In this document: piece after piece, positions 9,272 through 17,873 of the stretch | Layout of the letters: each line of letters begins with the position of its first letter | Position numbering within the stretch: position 1 is the stretch's first letter | Origin: Haliscomenobacter sp. | Lineage (GTDB): Bacteria > Bacteroidota > Bacteroidia > Chitinophagales > Saprospiraceae | Reading direction: 5' to 3' | Assembly: GCA_016707205.1 (NCBI GenBank) | Contig: JADJHZ010000006.1 | Coordinates: 62,001 to 126,000, forward strand | Length of the DNA stretch: 64,000 bases | Notes under the pieces: generated by a model | Seen by the model: the letters and a program-made list of their open reading frames with translations, nothing else | The model's database searches: none | What the model was told of the DNA's origin: nothing | Translations under genes and position numbers: made by a program

Positions 9272-10708
9272 ATGAAGAAACTTTTGTTCCTCCTCCTGTG
9301 GCTGCTTCCATGGTGGGTGGCCGCGCAAAGCGATCCAGCACAAAGAATCGATCAGGTCGAACGAAATCTGCTTCCCAGGGTAAAAATCGCCGGCGAGCCC
9401 GCCAATTCGTATACGATCCAGGAAAGAATGGCGCACTATCAGGTTCCCGGAGTCAGCATCGCCGTTCTCAACAACGGCAAAATCGAATGGGCTAAAGGAT
9501 ACGGATACACCGGCCAGGACAGCCTGCGCCGGATCACCCCGAAAACGCTTTTCCAGGCAGCTTCCATCAGCAAACCCGTTGCAGCCCTGGCAGCCCTTAT
9601 TCTTGTTGATGAAGGAAAAATCAGTCTCGATCAGGACGTGAATACCTACCTCAAAACCTGGAAAGTTCCCGAAAACGCGTTCACCGAGAAAGAAAAAGTA
9701 ACGCTCCGAAGGCTCCTGACCCACACCGCCGGACTTACCGTCCACGGATTTCGGGGGTATGCGCTCGGGGAAAAAATCCCTACTTCCAGGCAGGTGTTGA
9801 ACGGAGAACCGCCCGCCAATTCGGCGAAAATTTTCCCCGACACGTTCCCTGGCGCCATTTGGCGCTACTCCGGAGGCGGGTACACCGTTATGCAGCAATT
9901 GGTGGCGGATGCGACCGGAATCCCTTTTCCCGAATTCATGGAAACGAGGGTACTGAAAAAAATTGGCATGAAAAACAGCGCCTACTACCAGCCGCTTCCC
10001 TTCCTTCTACGCAGCCGGGCAAGTCTGGGCCATCGTTCCGACGGAAAAAAAGTAACCGGAGACTGGCACACCTACCCGGAAATGGCGGCAGCCGGTTTGT
10101 GGACAACCCCCTCCGACTTGCTGAAGTATGCCGTAGCCGTCCAGAATATGGTGAGCGAAAACCCTAAAGGCATGCTATCGAAAGAAACCGCCGAAAAAAT
10201 GCTTTCCAAAGACAAAAGCAACTGGGGCTTGGGGCCTTCGCTTTCCGGCGAAGGAGAAAACCTTCTGTTTTCCCATGGCGGGTCGAACGAAGGATTTAAG
10301 TGCGCATTTTTTGCTTTTGCCTACAAAGGACAAGGCGTTGCGGTCATGACCAACGGGGATGGCGGGTCCGCCTTGGTTGAAGAAATTTTTCGAGGCGTCT
10401 CCCAGGTTTATGGATGGAACACCCACCTTCAGGAAGAAAAAACCGTATTAACCCTTTCTTCGGACTCCCTGTCGGTTTACGAAGGCCGGTACCGGCTAAA
10501 CGGCGACAGGTATGCCGATGTGAAGGTGGAAGGAAAGCTCCTGGCCCTCCAACCCAGTTGGGACCCTGAAAAAGTGCTCTTGTATCCGGAAAAGAAAGAC
10601 CTGTTTTTCTCCATGACCATCCCCGGCCCTTTTATTTTCCTCCGGGACACGAATAACCGCATTATGGGTATTTTTAACCGGGGCACTCAGTTTAAAAAAG
10701 AGCTCTAG
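9272..10708 (+). CDS. Serine beta-lactamase-family hydrolase (exported)
   Basis: This protein is in the class C beta-lactamase / DD-peptidase-like serine hydrolase family (478 residues). It starts with a clear signal peptide (hydrophobic to about residue 18, WVAAQ cleavage). The nucleophile motif is SISK (Ser98-x-x-Lys101), the second motif is a YSGGG variant of YxN (about residue 200), and SHGGSNEG corresponds to the third HxG/KTG-like motif. A C-terminal lipocalin-like beta region follows. Members can be esterases, peptidases or lactamases; the substrate cannot be told. I chose the ATG at 9272 over upstream frame extensions because it begins the signal peptide and follows a candidate promoter. 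It separates recF from dciA, with 10 bp before dciA. Confidence 0.9.
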   Translation: MKKLLFLLLWLLPWWVAAQSDPAQRIDQVERNLLPRVKIAGEPANSYTIQERMAHYQVPGVSIAVLNNGKIEWAKGYGYTGQDSLRRITPKTLFQAASISKPVAALAALILVDEGKISLDQDVNTYLKTWKVPENAFTEKEKVTLRRLLTHTAGLTVHGFRGYALGEKIPTSRQVLNGEPPANSAKIFPDTFPGAIWRYSGGGYTVMQQLVADATGIPFPEFMETRVLKKIGMKNSAYYQPLPFLLRSRASLGHRSDGKKVTGDWHTYPEMAAAGLWTTPSDLLKYAVAVQNMVSENPKGMLSKETAEKMLSKDKSNWGLGPSLSGEGENLLFSHGGSNEGFKCAFFAFAYKGQGVAVMTNGDGGSALVEEIFRGVSQVYGWNTHLQEEKTVLTLSSDSLSVYEGRYRLNGDRYADVKVEGKLLALQPSWDPEKVLLYPEKKDLFFSMTIPGPFIFLRDTNNRIMGIFNRGTQFKKEL

Positions 10709-10718
10709 CTTTCCGAAA

Positions 10719-11009
10719 ATGAAAAAAGAATCGGAACGTCCCCTAAAAGACGTGCTCCTGGAATTGATGCGGATGTACCGGCTCAAACAAGGGAATAACG
10801 AATGGCGGATCAAGGAAGCCTGGCCGCGGCTTTTTGGCGAAATGATCCACCGCCACACCAAAGACCTCCGGCTGAGCCGCCGGACCTTATACGTGCGGGT
10901 CGATTCCGCCCCCCTCCGGCAAGAGCTGTTCATGGCAAAGGAAAAAATCCGGAAAACCCTCAACGAAGAACTCCAGGAGAACTTCCTGGAAGAGGTAGTC
11001 ATCCGGTAA
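10719..11009 (+). CDS. dciA: DciA-family replicative helicase loader (DUF721)
   Basis: A 96-residue basic protein with the DUF721 core: an N-terminal helical part (LKDVLLELMRMYRLKQG) and a KH-like fold segment ending in LNEELQENFLEEVVIR. DUF721 is now named DciA, the widespread operator/loader of DnaB helicase in bacteria lacking DnaC or DnaI; that function is established for other species and inferred here. The short form without extra domains is typical for Bacteroidota. It lies 10 bp after the beta-lactamase-like gene, and recF is just upstream of that. Confidence 0.85.
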   Translation: MKKESERPLKDVLLELMRMYRLKQGNNEWRIKEAWPRLFGEMIHRHTKDLRLSRRTLYVRVDSAPLRQELFMAKEKIRKTLNEELQENFLEEVVIR

Positions 11010-11017
11010 CCCCTTTT

Positions 11018-11070
11018 CCCTTAAGCCTTACGCCTAAACTCCTCAACGCCCAAACGCCTAAACGCCCTTT
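11018..11070. repeat. Degenerate 7/8-nt repeat array, single arm
   Basis: Units such as CCCTTAA, GCCTAAA and CGCCCAAA/CGCCTAAA follow each other in steps of 7, 7, 7, 8, 8, 8 nt. The array fills the whole spacer between convergent dciA and the subtilase and abuts the subtilase stop. No complementary arm is visible. Confidence 0.6.
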
Positions 11071-12735
11071 CTACGGCGTCACCCGGTCTCCGGCTGGATT
11101 CAAGTCGGAGGAAGCAATGACCCGTTTTTGTCCGTTTTTGCTTTTCCCCGGAGTTTTGGCAGCCAGTTCAAATGCTTTCTGGGCATTGACGATCCCTCCG
11201 CTGACTGAAAGCGCAGAGAACGGCACCAGGTCTTCTCCTCCCGGCTGAATCACCTGGATGTCCTGAGGGATTGCGGATTGAATCAAAATTTCCTTAACCT
11301 GAACGGCCGTGAGGTCGGGAAAATAGGAACGCAGCAGGGCGGCGACACCGCTCACGACCGGGGCGGAGAAGCTCGTTCCCTGATTGTTGCCGTATTCGCT
11401 TCCGGGAGTGGTGGAATAGATTTCGGTGCCCGGGGCAAACACGTCGACGATCTCGGCGCTGTAATTGGAAAAGCCAGCGGCCAACGATTCGCCTCCTTCC
11501 CAGTGGGTAGCTCCCACTTCAATCCAGTTGGGAGCAAAACGGGGTCCCAAAAGGCCTTTTTTATCGAAGCGATCGTTGGGAAAGTTATTTTCGTAATCGT
11601 TCTCCTTTCCGTCATTACCGGCGGCATGGACCAGCAAAACGTCTTTTTTCATTGCGTACCGGATAGCCTGGTCTACTACTTCTTTATTAGGGGAATAGCC
11701 TTTACCAAAGCTCATGTTGATCACTTTGGCGCCGTTATCCACCGCATAGCGAATCGCATTGGCCACGTCTTTATCGCGTTCGTCTCCATCGGGCACCGTG
11801 CGGACCGACATGATCCGGACATTGTCCGCAATGCCATCCATGCCGATTCCATTGCCTCTGGCCGCAGCAATAATACCCGCAATGTGGGTTCCGTGAGCGG
11901 CATCCGGACCGATCACATCGTCATTGCCATAAGACCGCTCGGTCAGGTCGGCATAGTTGTCGCCAACGATTTTCCGGGGGTCAAAATCGGGGTTAAATTG
12001 GTAGTTGTACTTGGAATCGAAATAATCGTACTCCTCGTTAAACTGCTTTTCAAACTCCTGAAACGTCGATCCTTCCTCCATCTGGGCTACCAGAACCGCA
12101 GCAATTTGTTTCAACCGCAAGTCGGAACTGCGAAAATTTTTCAGGTCCTGGACCGTGATGTTGGGTTTGCCAATGGCTTTTTTCAGCTCGCCAATAGCCA
12201 TTTTGACTATCTGGTACAGATTGAAATTTTCTTCCGCGCTGGCGCGTCCTTCTTCAACTTCCGGTTTGATCTTCACGTAGAAAGCATAGTCCTCTTTATC
12301 TTTCCTGGAGAGCCTGGAGGCATCCACTCCTTCAAAACGCGCTTTGTATTGGGCGTAGAGCCTCGTCACTTCCAGATTATCCCGATGGATATTTTCTCCT
12401 TTGGCATTTCCAAGAAAGTTCCAGCCGTGGATATCGTCCACATAGCCGTTATTGTCGTCGTCTTTTCCATTTCCGGAAATTTCCCGTGGGTTCGTCCACA
12501 TGACCGGCTTGAGGTCTTCGTGTTGGGCATCCACGCCGGAGTCCAGAACGGCAACCGTTACCGGCTGGCCTTTTTTATTTGCAGGCAGACGCTTGTACAA
12601 GGATTCGACCCCTGCCCCGGGGAAGCCGGAGGAAGGATCCAGAAGAAACCAGTTGGATGGAGGAGCGCTCTGCGCAAAACCGGTCAGAGAAAGCACTAAA
12701 GAAAAAACAAATGCAGGAACAAACATCAATTTCAT
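11071..12735 (-). CDS. S8 family subtilisin-like serine protease (exported)
   Basis: An exported subtilase of 554 residues. The start at 12735 begins a signal peptide ending near FAQS (about residue 22). The catalytic triad is visible: Asp65 (VLDSGVD), His281 (HGTHIAGI) and Ser455 (GTSFSAP). Asp and His are normally 30-40 residues apart in subtilisins; here more than 200 intervene. The insertion is rich in charged helices (RLSRKDKEDYAFYVKIK and following). It includes GKDDDNNGYVDDIHGWNF, a Ca-binding-like D-rich segment common in Bacteroidota S8 proteases. No T9SS C-terminal sorting domain is evident. Its 3' end directly meets a heptamer array. Confidence 0.93.
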   Translation of the reverse strand: MKLMFVPAFVFSLVLSLTGFAQSAPPSNWFLLDPSSGFPGAGVESLYKRLPANKKGQPVTVAVLDSGVDAQHEDLKPVMWTNPREISGNGKDDDNNGYVDDIHGWNFLGNAKGENIHRDNLEVTRLYAQYKARFEGVDASRLSRKDKEDYAFYVKIKPEVEEGRASAEENFNLYQIVKMAIGELKKAIGKPNITVQDLKNFRSSDLRLKQIAAVLVAQMEEGSTFQEFEKQFNEEYDYFDSKYNYQFNPDFDPRKIVGDNYADLTERSYGNDDVIGPDAAHGTHIAGIIAAARGNGIGMDGIADNVRIMSVRTVPDGDERDKDVANAIRYAVDNGAKVINMSFGKGYSPNKEVVDQAIRYAMKKDVLLVHAAGNDGKENDYENNFPNDRFDKKGLLGPRFAPNWIEVGATHWEGGESLAAGFSNYSAEIVDVFAPGTEIYSTTPGSEYGNNQGTSFSAPVVSGVAALLRSYFPDLTAVQVKEILIQSAIPQDIQVIQPGGEDLVPFSALSVSGGIVNAQKAFELAAKTPGKSKNGQKRVIASSDLNPAGDRVTP

Positions 12736-12893
12736 GCGAACAAACCATTTAAGCGTGATCAATGGGAGTTTCAGGAGAACATAATGATACATTGAACCTC
12801 CCCCGAAATATTGGATTCAAGTGTAAGAAAGAACGAAAAAACAGGGCATAGGGTTGCTTCGATAGGATGAACTTCTTTTCAAATTCGACGACC

Positions 12894-12935
12894 GCCGCAA
12901 TTTCTAATGCCAAACGTCCAAAGTCTAATATCTTC
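12894..12935. repeat. Degenerate heptamer array, single arm
   Basis: Six consecutive 7-nt units, five ending in AA (GCCGCAA, TTTCTAA, TGCCAAA, CGTCCAA, AGTCTAA, then TATCTTC). It lies in the divergent spacer between the subtilase and the methyltransferase, ending 19 bp before the latter's ATG, so these arrays are not confined to gene ends. Confidence 0.6.
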
Positions 12936-12954
12936 GTAAGCGCAAAACGGGAAA

Positions 12955-13791
12955 ATGAAACTTTGGTTTTTTTATACGCAGTTTTTAGTCCGGTTTTTAC
13001 GCTTCTACCGGAAGGCAGTCACCCCTTTCGACATTCACTCCCCATTTGTTGCGGATTTCGTTCGAACGGCGCTTTTGGACCAACGGTTTTTTTATGCCTT
13101 TCAGGATATCGAAGCCCTCCGTCAAAGTCTTTTGCGCAACCCCTACCCTATTCAGATTACCGATCACGGCGCTGGTTCGCAGGCAGACGGCAGGAAATGG
13201 AGGCCCGTCAGCAGTATAGCCAGGTATGGCGCCGTTTCGCCCAAAACAGGCCGTCAGCTTTTTCGCATGGTCCATCATTGCCGTCCGGAAACCATACTCG
13301 AACTAGGAACATCGCTGGGCATCTCCGCCCTTTATTTGCGGGCGGCCAGTGCCAAAGCCGCCCTGATCACGCTGGAAGGATGTCCGGAAACGGCGTCCCT
13401 GGCACGAGTCAATTTTTTCAAGGCAGGAAGCCCGCCTATTGACGTTCGGGTAGGGATGTTCTCCGAAACGCTGGGCCAGGCGCTAAAAGATTTGAAAACG
13501 CTGGATTTCCTGTACCTGGATGGGGATCACCGCGCAGGAGCCTCCATGCAATATGTGCAGGCGTGCATGGAAAAACGCAGGGACCAAAGCGTTTTCGTCC
13601 TGGCCGACATTCATTGGTCGGCGGAAATGGAAACGACCTGGGAAACGATAAGCAATATGCCCGAAGTGACCCTCGCCATCGACCTGTTCTGGATTGGGAT
13701 CCTTTTCTTTGACCCTTCCATAAAAGTCAAACAGCATTACCAGATTGTGCCCTGGGCGGCCAAGCCCTGGCGCCTAGGCATTTTCCGCTGA
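12955..13791 (+). CDS. SAM-dependent methyltransferase, O-methyltransferase-like
   Basis: A 278-residue class I methyltransferase. Motif I reads ILELGTSLGIS (about residues 113-123), followed by an acidic residue strand (LITLEG) and a metal/substrate region LDFLYLDGDH, as in catechol-O-methyltransferase-type enzymes. The N terminus (HSPFVADFVR) is a feature seen in Bacteroidota relatives. The methyl acceptor is unknown. Its stop overlaps the end of the convergent AAA gene by 18 bp. Confidence 0.8.
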   Translation: MKLWFFYTQFLVRFLRFYRKAVTPFDIHSPFVADFVRTALLDQRFFYAFQDIEALRQSLLRNPYPIQITDHGAGSQADGRKWRPVSSIARYGAVSPKTGRQLFRMVHHCRPETILELGTSLGISALYLRAASAKAALITLEGCPETASLARVNFFKAGSPPIDVRVGMFSETLGQALKDLKTLDFLYLDGDHRAGASMQYVQACMEKRRDQSVFVLADIHWSAEMETTWETISNMPEVTLAIDLFWIGILFFDPSIKVKQHYQIVPWAAKPWRLGIFR

Positions 13792-16431
13792 GTTACCCGC
13801 ATTTTTCCTAAAACCAATGGTTTTCTTCTCAAAGGTAAACCCGCTTTTATCCAGCTTGAAGAGCGCGACATCATCGTAAGTGAGCAGATTCACGGGCGTT
13901 TCCAGGCGTTCCTCCGCAGAGAGGGCGGCCAGGCGAAGATTCTGGTTTTTTACAGCATCTGTAATGATACTGCGCACCGTGCGCGCATTGCCGAAATATT
14001 TATCCCGGAAGTCATGAACAAACGTAAGATAGCCCCTCAGATGCTGTTCCGCTTCCGGGGTAGGGATCAACCCATGTTCTTCCAGCATAAGCAGGGCGAT
14101 CTGGATCAATTCGGCGGGGGAATAATCGTCGAATCGAAGAATCTTGTCGAACCGGGACGCCAAACCCGGATTGGCTTTAAGAAAAGCCTCCATGTTGTCG
14201 GGATATCCAGCGACAAAGACAAAAAACCTTCCCCGATGATCCTCCATGCGTTTGAGGAGGGTTTGAATAGCTTCGTCGCCGAAATCGCCATGGGCGCCTC
14301 CGGTTCTGGCGGTGAGGGAATAAGCCTCGTCAATGAATAAGACCCCGCCCATGGATTCTTCGATTTTCTCATTGGTCTTAATCGCCGTTTGCCCGACGAA
14401 ACCCGCGACCAATCCCTGGCGGTCGGTTTCCACCATATGCCCTCTTTCCAGCATACCGAGCGCTTTGTAGATGCGGGTCAGGATACGGGCCACGGTTGTT
14501 TTTCCCGTGCCGGGGTTTCCGACGAAAACGGTATGGAGGTAGAAGCTATTCAGGACATCTTTGCCGGTTTGGCGGTAAAAACGAACCAAGCGCACCATTT
14601 CGCTGATCTGGGCTTTGATCTTATCCATCCCGATGAGCCGGTTGAGCTCGTTGAGTGATTCGTGGAGCAGTTCCTCGTCTACCGGGATATCCGGGAGCAC
14701 ACGCTTGGTTTGAAGCAGGATATTGTCCACGTCGCGGGGCTCAACCAACTCAAGCAGTTCCCTGGTAAGGCTGCGGGGATCTTCCTGGGCCATAATGCGA
14801 AGTCCGAGATTAATTTTGGCCTTTTCCACCAAATCAAAAACAAAGCGGGCATTGCCAAAGGTCCGGTCCCGCTTGCGGTAGGCCTCCAGAATGATTTCGT
14901 CCAATCGGGTTTTGGCGGGACCAGCCAATTTCACCCCCATTTGCTTACAGGTGTAGTCGGCAATCAGAGACAACTCCTGAGGCAGGTAATCCTGGAATTC
15001 GAAAAATAATTTGAATCTGGACTTCAGCCCCGGGTTTGAGTCCAGGAACTGCCTCATTTCCTTAGGATACCCGGCGACGATAACGGCCAGGTCTCCAGGG
15101 CCATTGGACATTTCCTTGACCAGGATCTCGATCACTTCCCGGCCAAAATCTTTGGTGTCGTCCGTAGACCGGGCCAGGGAGTAGGCTTCGTCGATGAACA
15201 GCACCCCGCCCCGCGCTTTTTCGATGGCTTCTTTCACCTTGGGCGCAGTTTGGCCGATATACTCCCCGACCAAATCCACGCGATCGACTTCGTGGACGTG
15301 CCCTTTGGTCAGCAGGCCCATTTTTTTATAGAGCTGGCCCATCATGCTGGCCACGGTGGTCTTCCCTGTGCCGGGATTGCCGATAAAAACAGAATGGACG
15401 TTGATATTGTCTTTTTCCTCAAACCCCCTTTCCTTTCGAAGCTGAAGAAATTTGATGTAGTTCGCGTGGTTTCTAACCTGTTGCTTGATATCATTCAGAC
15501 CGATAAGGGCATCCATTTTGGCCATCACCTCCTCAAAGGTGTGGTGATCGTCGTCCAATGGCGCCAGGATAATATGCGCCCCCCTGTCCGGCAGCCAAAC
15601 CGGGGAAACGCCTTCTTCAAATTCCTCCGAGACTTCAAAGGGCGCCACAGCCAGCAGGCGGTCCATGAAGACTACCTCGGCAGTGTACCGGTCTCTTCTC
15701 CAGGAGCCTTTGACGTTGGATCCCCATCCGGCCGTCATGCGGATCAGTTCATCCCGCTTTTCCACCCGCTGTAAGCGAACTACCTGCCCTTTTAGCTCCC
15801 TGGCGTCATTATAAAACTTGGCAAACAATTCGCACTGCCAGGTTTTGGCGGGATGGAGGTTACGGAGAAGGATTTCGACGTAAATGTAGCGCGTTTCCTC
15901 GCTGTTGAAGCTGCGGTAGTAAATGCGGTCTTCCTCGGAAAGATCGTCGTAAGGACCTTCATAGAGGCGGATGGACTGTACATCCAGATAGGGGTTTTCG
16001 CCCGGAAGGATATCCTTACCGGCGTCTTCGATGTAGAAGTACTTGGATCCCACTTTTTCTCCTTCGACCCAGGCTTCCCAATAATAGGTCCCTTTCTTCC
16101 AGAAGGCGCCTTCGCTTTTGTTCCCCCAGCCTTCCCGGATATAGACCACGTTATCGTACTTGGAAACTTTTTTCCGAAGGGTGAGATCGCAGATTTCCTT
16201 GCGGCCTTTTTTCAAGGAATAACACTTCAGCTGGATATCGATCTCCCAGTCGTCGATATCGAAAAGTTTATTGTAAAAAGAAAGCTCGGCATAGACGTAG
16301 GCTGTTTCGAAGCGGTCGAACACCTGCCGGTATTTCTTTCTGTTATCCGCCAGCCACTCCGTCGAAGCGTATACTTTTAACTCTTTGAACTTATATTTTT
16401 TGAATCCTGGTTTGTTGTATTCTTCCGACAT
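13774..16431 (-). CDS. Double-AAA CbbX/SpoVK-like ATPase with tandem N-terminal domains
   Basis: An 885-residue protein with two AAA modules of the CbbX/CfxQ/SpoVK clade. Module 1 has Walker A GNPGTGKTT (351-359) and Walker B VLFIDEA (about 411-417). Module 2 has GNPGTGKTT near 635 and FIDEAYSL near 695. Each carries the clade's NPGLxSRF arginine segment. Before them sit two copies of a beta-rich domain (about 20-137 and 152-272), each with ETxYxYxE and a GWG-x4-Gx(A/S)xW motif (GWG at 101-103 and 235-237). CbbX hexamers remodel Rubisco; Rubisco is not expected here, so the target is unknown. The N-terminal pair probably recognises a partner (inference). No membrane segment. It is divergent from the ferredoxin gene. 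Confidence 0.88.
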   Translation of the reverse strand: MSEEYNKPGFKKYKFKELKVYASTEWLADNRKKYRQVFDRFETAYVYAELSFYNKLFDIDDWEIDIQLKCYSLKKGRKEICDLTLRKKVSKYDNVVYIREGWGNKSEGAFWKKGTYYWEAWVEGEKVGSKYFYIEDAGKDILPGENPYLDVQSIRLYEGPYDDLSEEDRIYYRSFNSEETRYIYVEILLRNLHPAKTWQCELFAKFYNDARELKGQVVRLQRVEKRDELIRMTAGWGSNVKGSWRRDRYTAEVVFMDRLLAVAPFEVSEEFEEGVSPVWLPDRGAHIILAPLDDDHHTFEEVMAKMDALIGLNDIKQQVRNHANYIKFLQLRKERGFEEKDNINVHSVFIGNPGTGKTTVASMMGQLYKKMGLLTKGHVHEVDRVDLVGEYIGQTAPKVKEAIEKARGGVLFIDEAYSLARSTDDTKDFGREVIEILVKEMSNGPGDLAVIVAGYPKEMRQFLDSNPGLKSRFKLFFEFQDYLPQELSLIADYTCKQMGVKLAGPAKTRLDEIILEAYRKRDRTFGNARFVFDLVEKAKINLGLRIMAQEDPRSLTRELLELVEPRDVDNILLQTKRVLPDIPVDEELLHESLNELNRLIGMDKIKAQISEMVRLVRFYRQTGKDVLNSFYLHTVFVGNPGTGKTTVARILTRIYKALGMLERGHMVETDRQGLVAGFVGQTAIKTNEKIEESMGGVLFIDEAYSLTARTGGAHGDFGDEAIQTLLKRMEDHRGRFFVFVAGYPDNMEAFLKANPGLASRFDKILRFDDYSPAELIQIALLMLEEHGLIPTPEAEQHLRGYLTFVHDFRDKYFGNARTVRSIITDAVKNQNLRLAALSAEERLETPVNLLTYDDVALFKLDKSGFTFEKKTIGFRKNAGNSAENA

Positions 16432-16540
16432 GAACCATCTTATTTACTCCTCAATAACAAAACAGCTAACTAATATCGTTCTTTTCGATCAAAAATGCGC
16501 GCCTTTTTTTGAAATTTGCAACCAAATATTGAACAGATTG

Positions 16541-16557
16541 TTTAGATTCTGTCTAAA
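16541..16557. promoter_or_regulatory. Inverted repeat in ferredoxin/AAA divergent spacer
   Basis: TTTAGA-N5-TCTAAA, 33 bp before the ferredoxin ATG and within the only shared regulatory space with the AAA gene. It could be an operator for a dimeric regulator; no regulator can be named. Confidence 0.3.
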
Positions 16558-16589
16558 TATAAATCCTTGCACTGAAAAACGATCCACGC

Positions 16590-16934
16590 ATGGCTACGGT
16601 CAAGTTCACTTTTGAAGATAAATCCCTTCCTCAACCTCTGGTAATGGAAAACGTATCTTCCGGCCTTTCTATTCTCGAACTCACAGAGGAGCACGACATC
16701 CACCTCAACCACAACTGCGGAGGCGTTTGCGCGTGCAGCACCTGCCATGTGTACATTCTTCGGGGGCAGGAAGATCTGGAAGAAATCTCAGATAAAGAAG
16801 AAGATTTTATCGACCGGGCCATCAACCCCCGTCTCGAATCCAGATTAGGCTGCCAATGCGTCCTCCTTTCCGAAGAGGCATATATCGAAGTGGAAATTCC
16901 GGACCAAACCCGTATCATTGGCCACGAACACTAG
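16590..16934 (+). CDS. fdx: [2Fe-2S] ferredoxin, adrenodoxin/Isc type
   Basis: A 114-residue electron carrier. The cluster ligands follow the adrenodoxin pattern: NCGGVCACSTCH gives C-x5-C-x2-C, and LGCQC near residue 91 supplies the fourth Cys. An extra Cys sits within the first loop. Such ferredoxins deliver electrons for Fe-S assembly. The next gene, iscX, supports that role. The acidic C-terminal half and cytoplasmic location are typical. Confidence 0.92.
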   Translation: MATVKFTFEDKSLPQPLVMENVSSGLSILELTEEHDIHLNHNCGGVCACSTCHVYILRGQEDLEEISDKEEDFIDRAINPRLESRLGCQCVLLSEEAYIEVEIPDQTRIIGHEH

Positions 16935-16987
16935 GGAAAGCGCTCTTATTGCATACAAAACGAAATTTGGTCATAAAAAGCTGTGTT

Positions 16988-17233
16988 ATGTCATTCGAAG
17001 ATTTTGAAAATCTCCCCATTTCCTGGATAGACCACGAGGATATTGCCATTAAGTTGTACGAGCGCTTCGGCGACGAGTTCGGAGAATCCCAGATTTACCG
17101 AATCCGGTTTACGGAACTGCTGGACTGGGTGATGGATATTCCTAATTTTACCGGGAAGAGAGCGGAAAGTACCGAGGGGCACCTGGAACAGATTCAGGCC
17201 AAATGGGTTTACGAATGGCGAAGCAATCAATGA
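16988..17233 (+). CDS. iscX: Fe-S cluster assembly protein IscX
   Basis: An 81-residue acidic protein with the IscX pattern: ISWIDHEDIAIKLYERFGDEF, then RFTELLDWVMDIPNF and a C-terminal IQAKW. IscX binds IscS and modulates Fe-S assembly as an iron-dependent regulator. I chose the ATG at 16988 because it gives normal IscX length; the frame extends upstream into fdx without support. It follows fdx by 53 bp; the usual iscS-iscU genes are not adjacent, although a desulfurase lies at 61.3-62.4 kb. Confidence 0.85.
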   Translation: MSFEDFENLPISWIDHEDIAIKLYERFGDEFGESQIYRIRFTELLDWVMDIPNFTGKRAESTEGHLEQIQAKWVYEWRSNQ

Positions 17234-17239
17234 TCGTAC

Positions 17240-17338
17240 AGACGTTAGACGCCAGACGTTAGACGCTGGAAGGATCGAAAACCCAGGTTGTTCATCCTAA
17301 AGCCATTAACCTAACGTATAACGTCTAACATCTTAAGT
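17240..17338. repeat. Perfect-register heptamer arrays, inverted pair
   Basis: Left arm: four exact 7-nt units of type AGACGTT / AGACGCC (17240-17267). Right arm: five units (17304-17338) such as CTAACGT, ATAACGT and CTAACAT. GTTAGACG in the left arm pairs with CGTCTAAC in the right. The right arm ends 8 bp before the kdsC ATG, so it forms the translation-initiation region of that gene. Confidence 0.75.
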
Positions 17339-17346
17339 CTGGAATA

Positions 17347-17850
17347 ATGAGCTATTTGGACCATTTTCGGCAGGTGACCACCTTTATATTTGATGTGGAT
17401 GGGGTTTTCACCAACAATGAAATTCTGGTTACGGAAGCTGGGCAACTCCTTCGCGTGATGAACGTCCGGGACGGATATGCCGTCAAGGTGGCTATTCAGC
17501 GGGGGTACCGGATCGCTATCATTACCGGGGGTAAATCAGAAGGGGTTCGAAAGCGGTTTGCCGACCTGGGGATAGAGGACATATATCTTGGAAAGCAGGA
17601 AAAAACAGAAGCCTTCGAAGAGTTCCTGCATACCTATGACCTCGACCCGGGAGAGATCCTGTACATGGGCGACGACCTGCCGGACTATCCGGTCATGCGC
17701 CGCGTTGGCGCCCCGGCTTGCCCGAACAATGCCGCGCACGAGCTCCTCCAAATTTCAGTTTATGTTTCTCCTTTAAATGGCGGAGAAGGATGCGTTCGCG
17801 ACGTCATTGAGCAAGTCCTTCGCTTGCAGGGCAAGTGGACTGAATTATAA
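17347..17850 (+). CDS. kdsC: KDO 8-phosphate phosphatase (HAD family)
   Basis: KdsC removes phosphate from 3-deoxy-D-manno-octulosonate 8-phosphate for lipopolysaccharide core synthesis. The 167-residue protein has HAD motif I DVDGVFT, motif II IITGGKS, a conserved Lys region GKQEKTEAF, motif IV MGDDLPD and the C-terminal GGEGCVRDVIE typical of KdsC. There is no cap domain, as expected for this tetrameric type. The UbiA gene follows after 23 bp, so the two are probably one operon. Confidence 0.93.
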   Translation: MSYLDHFRQVTTFIFDVDGVFTNNEILVTEAGQLLRVMNVRDGYAVKVAIQRGYRIAIITGGKSEGVRKRFADLGIEDIYLGKQEKTEAFEEFLHTYDLDPGEILYMGDDLPDYPVMRRVGAPACPNNAAHELLQISVYVSPLNGGEGCVRDVIEQVLRLQGKWTEL

Positions 17851-17873
17851 CGCAACGCTTAACCGGTCCACCT

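Noticed and set aside
11278..12699. Long plus-strand open frame (473 codons) antisense to the subtilase
   Set aside because: It mirrors the codon pattern of the subtilase, whose catalytic motifs are unambiguous; the antisense peptide has no recognisable features.
17240..17338. Heptamer arrays considered as CRISPR or transposon ends
   Set aside because: Units are only 7 nt without unique spacers, no cas or transposase genes lie nearby and no target-site duplications are seen.
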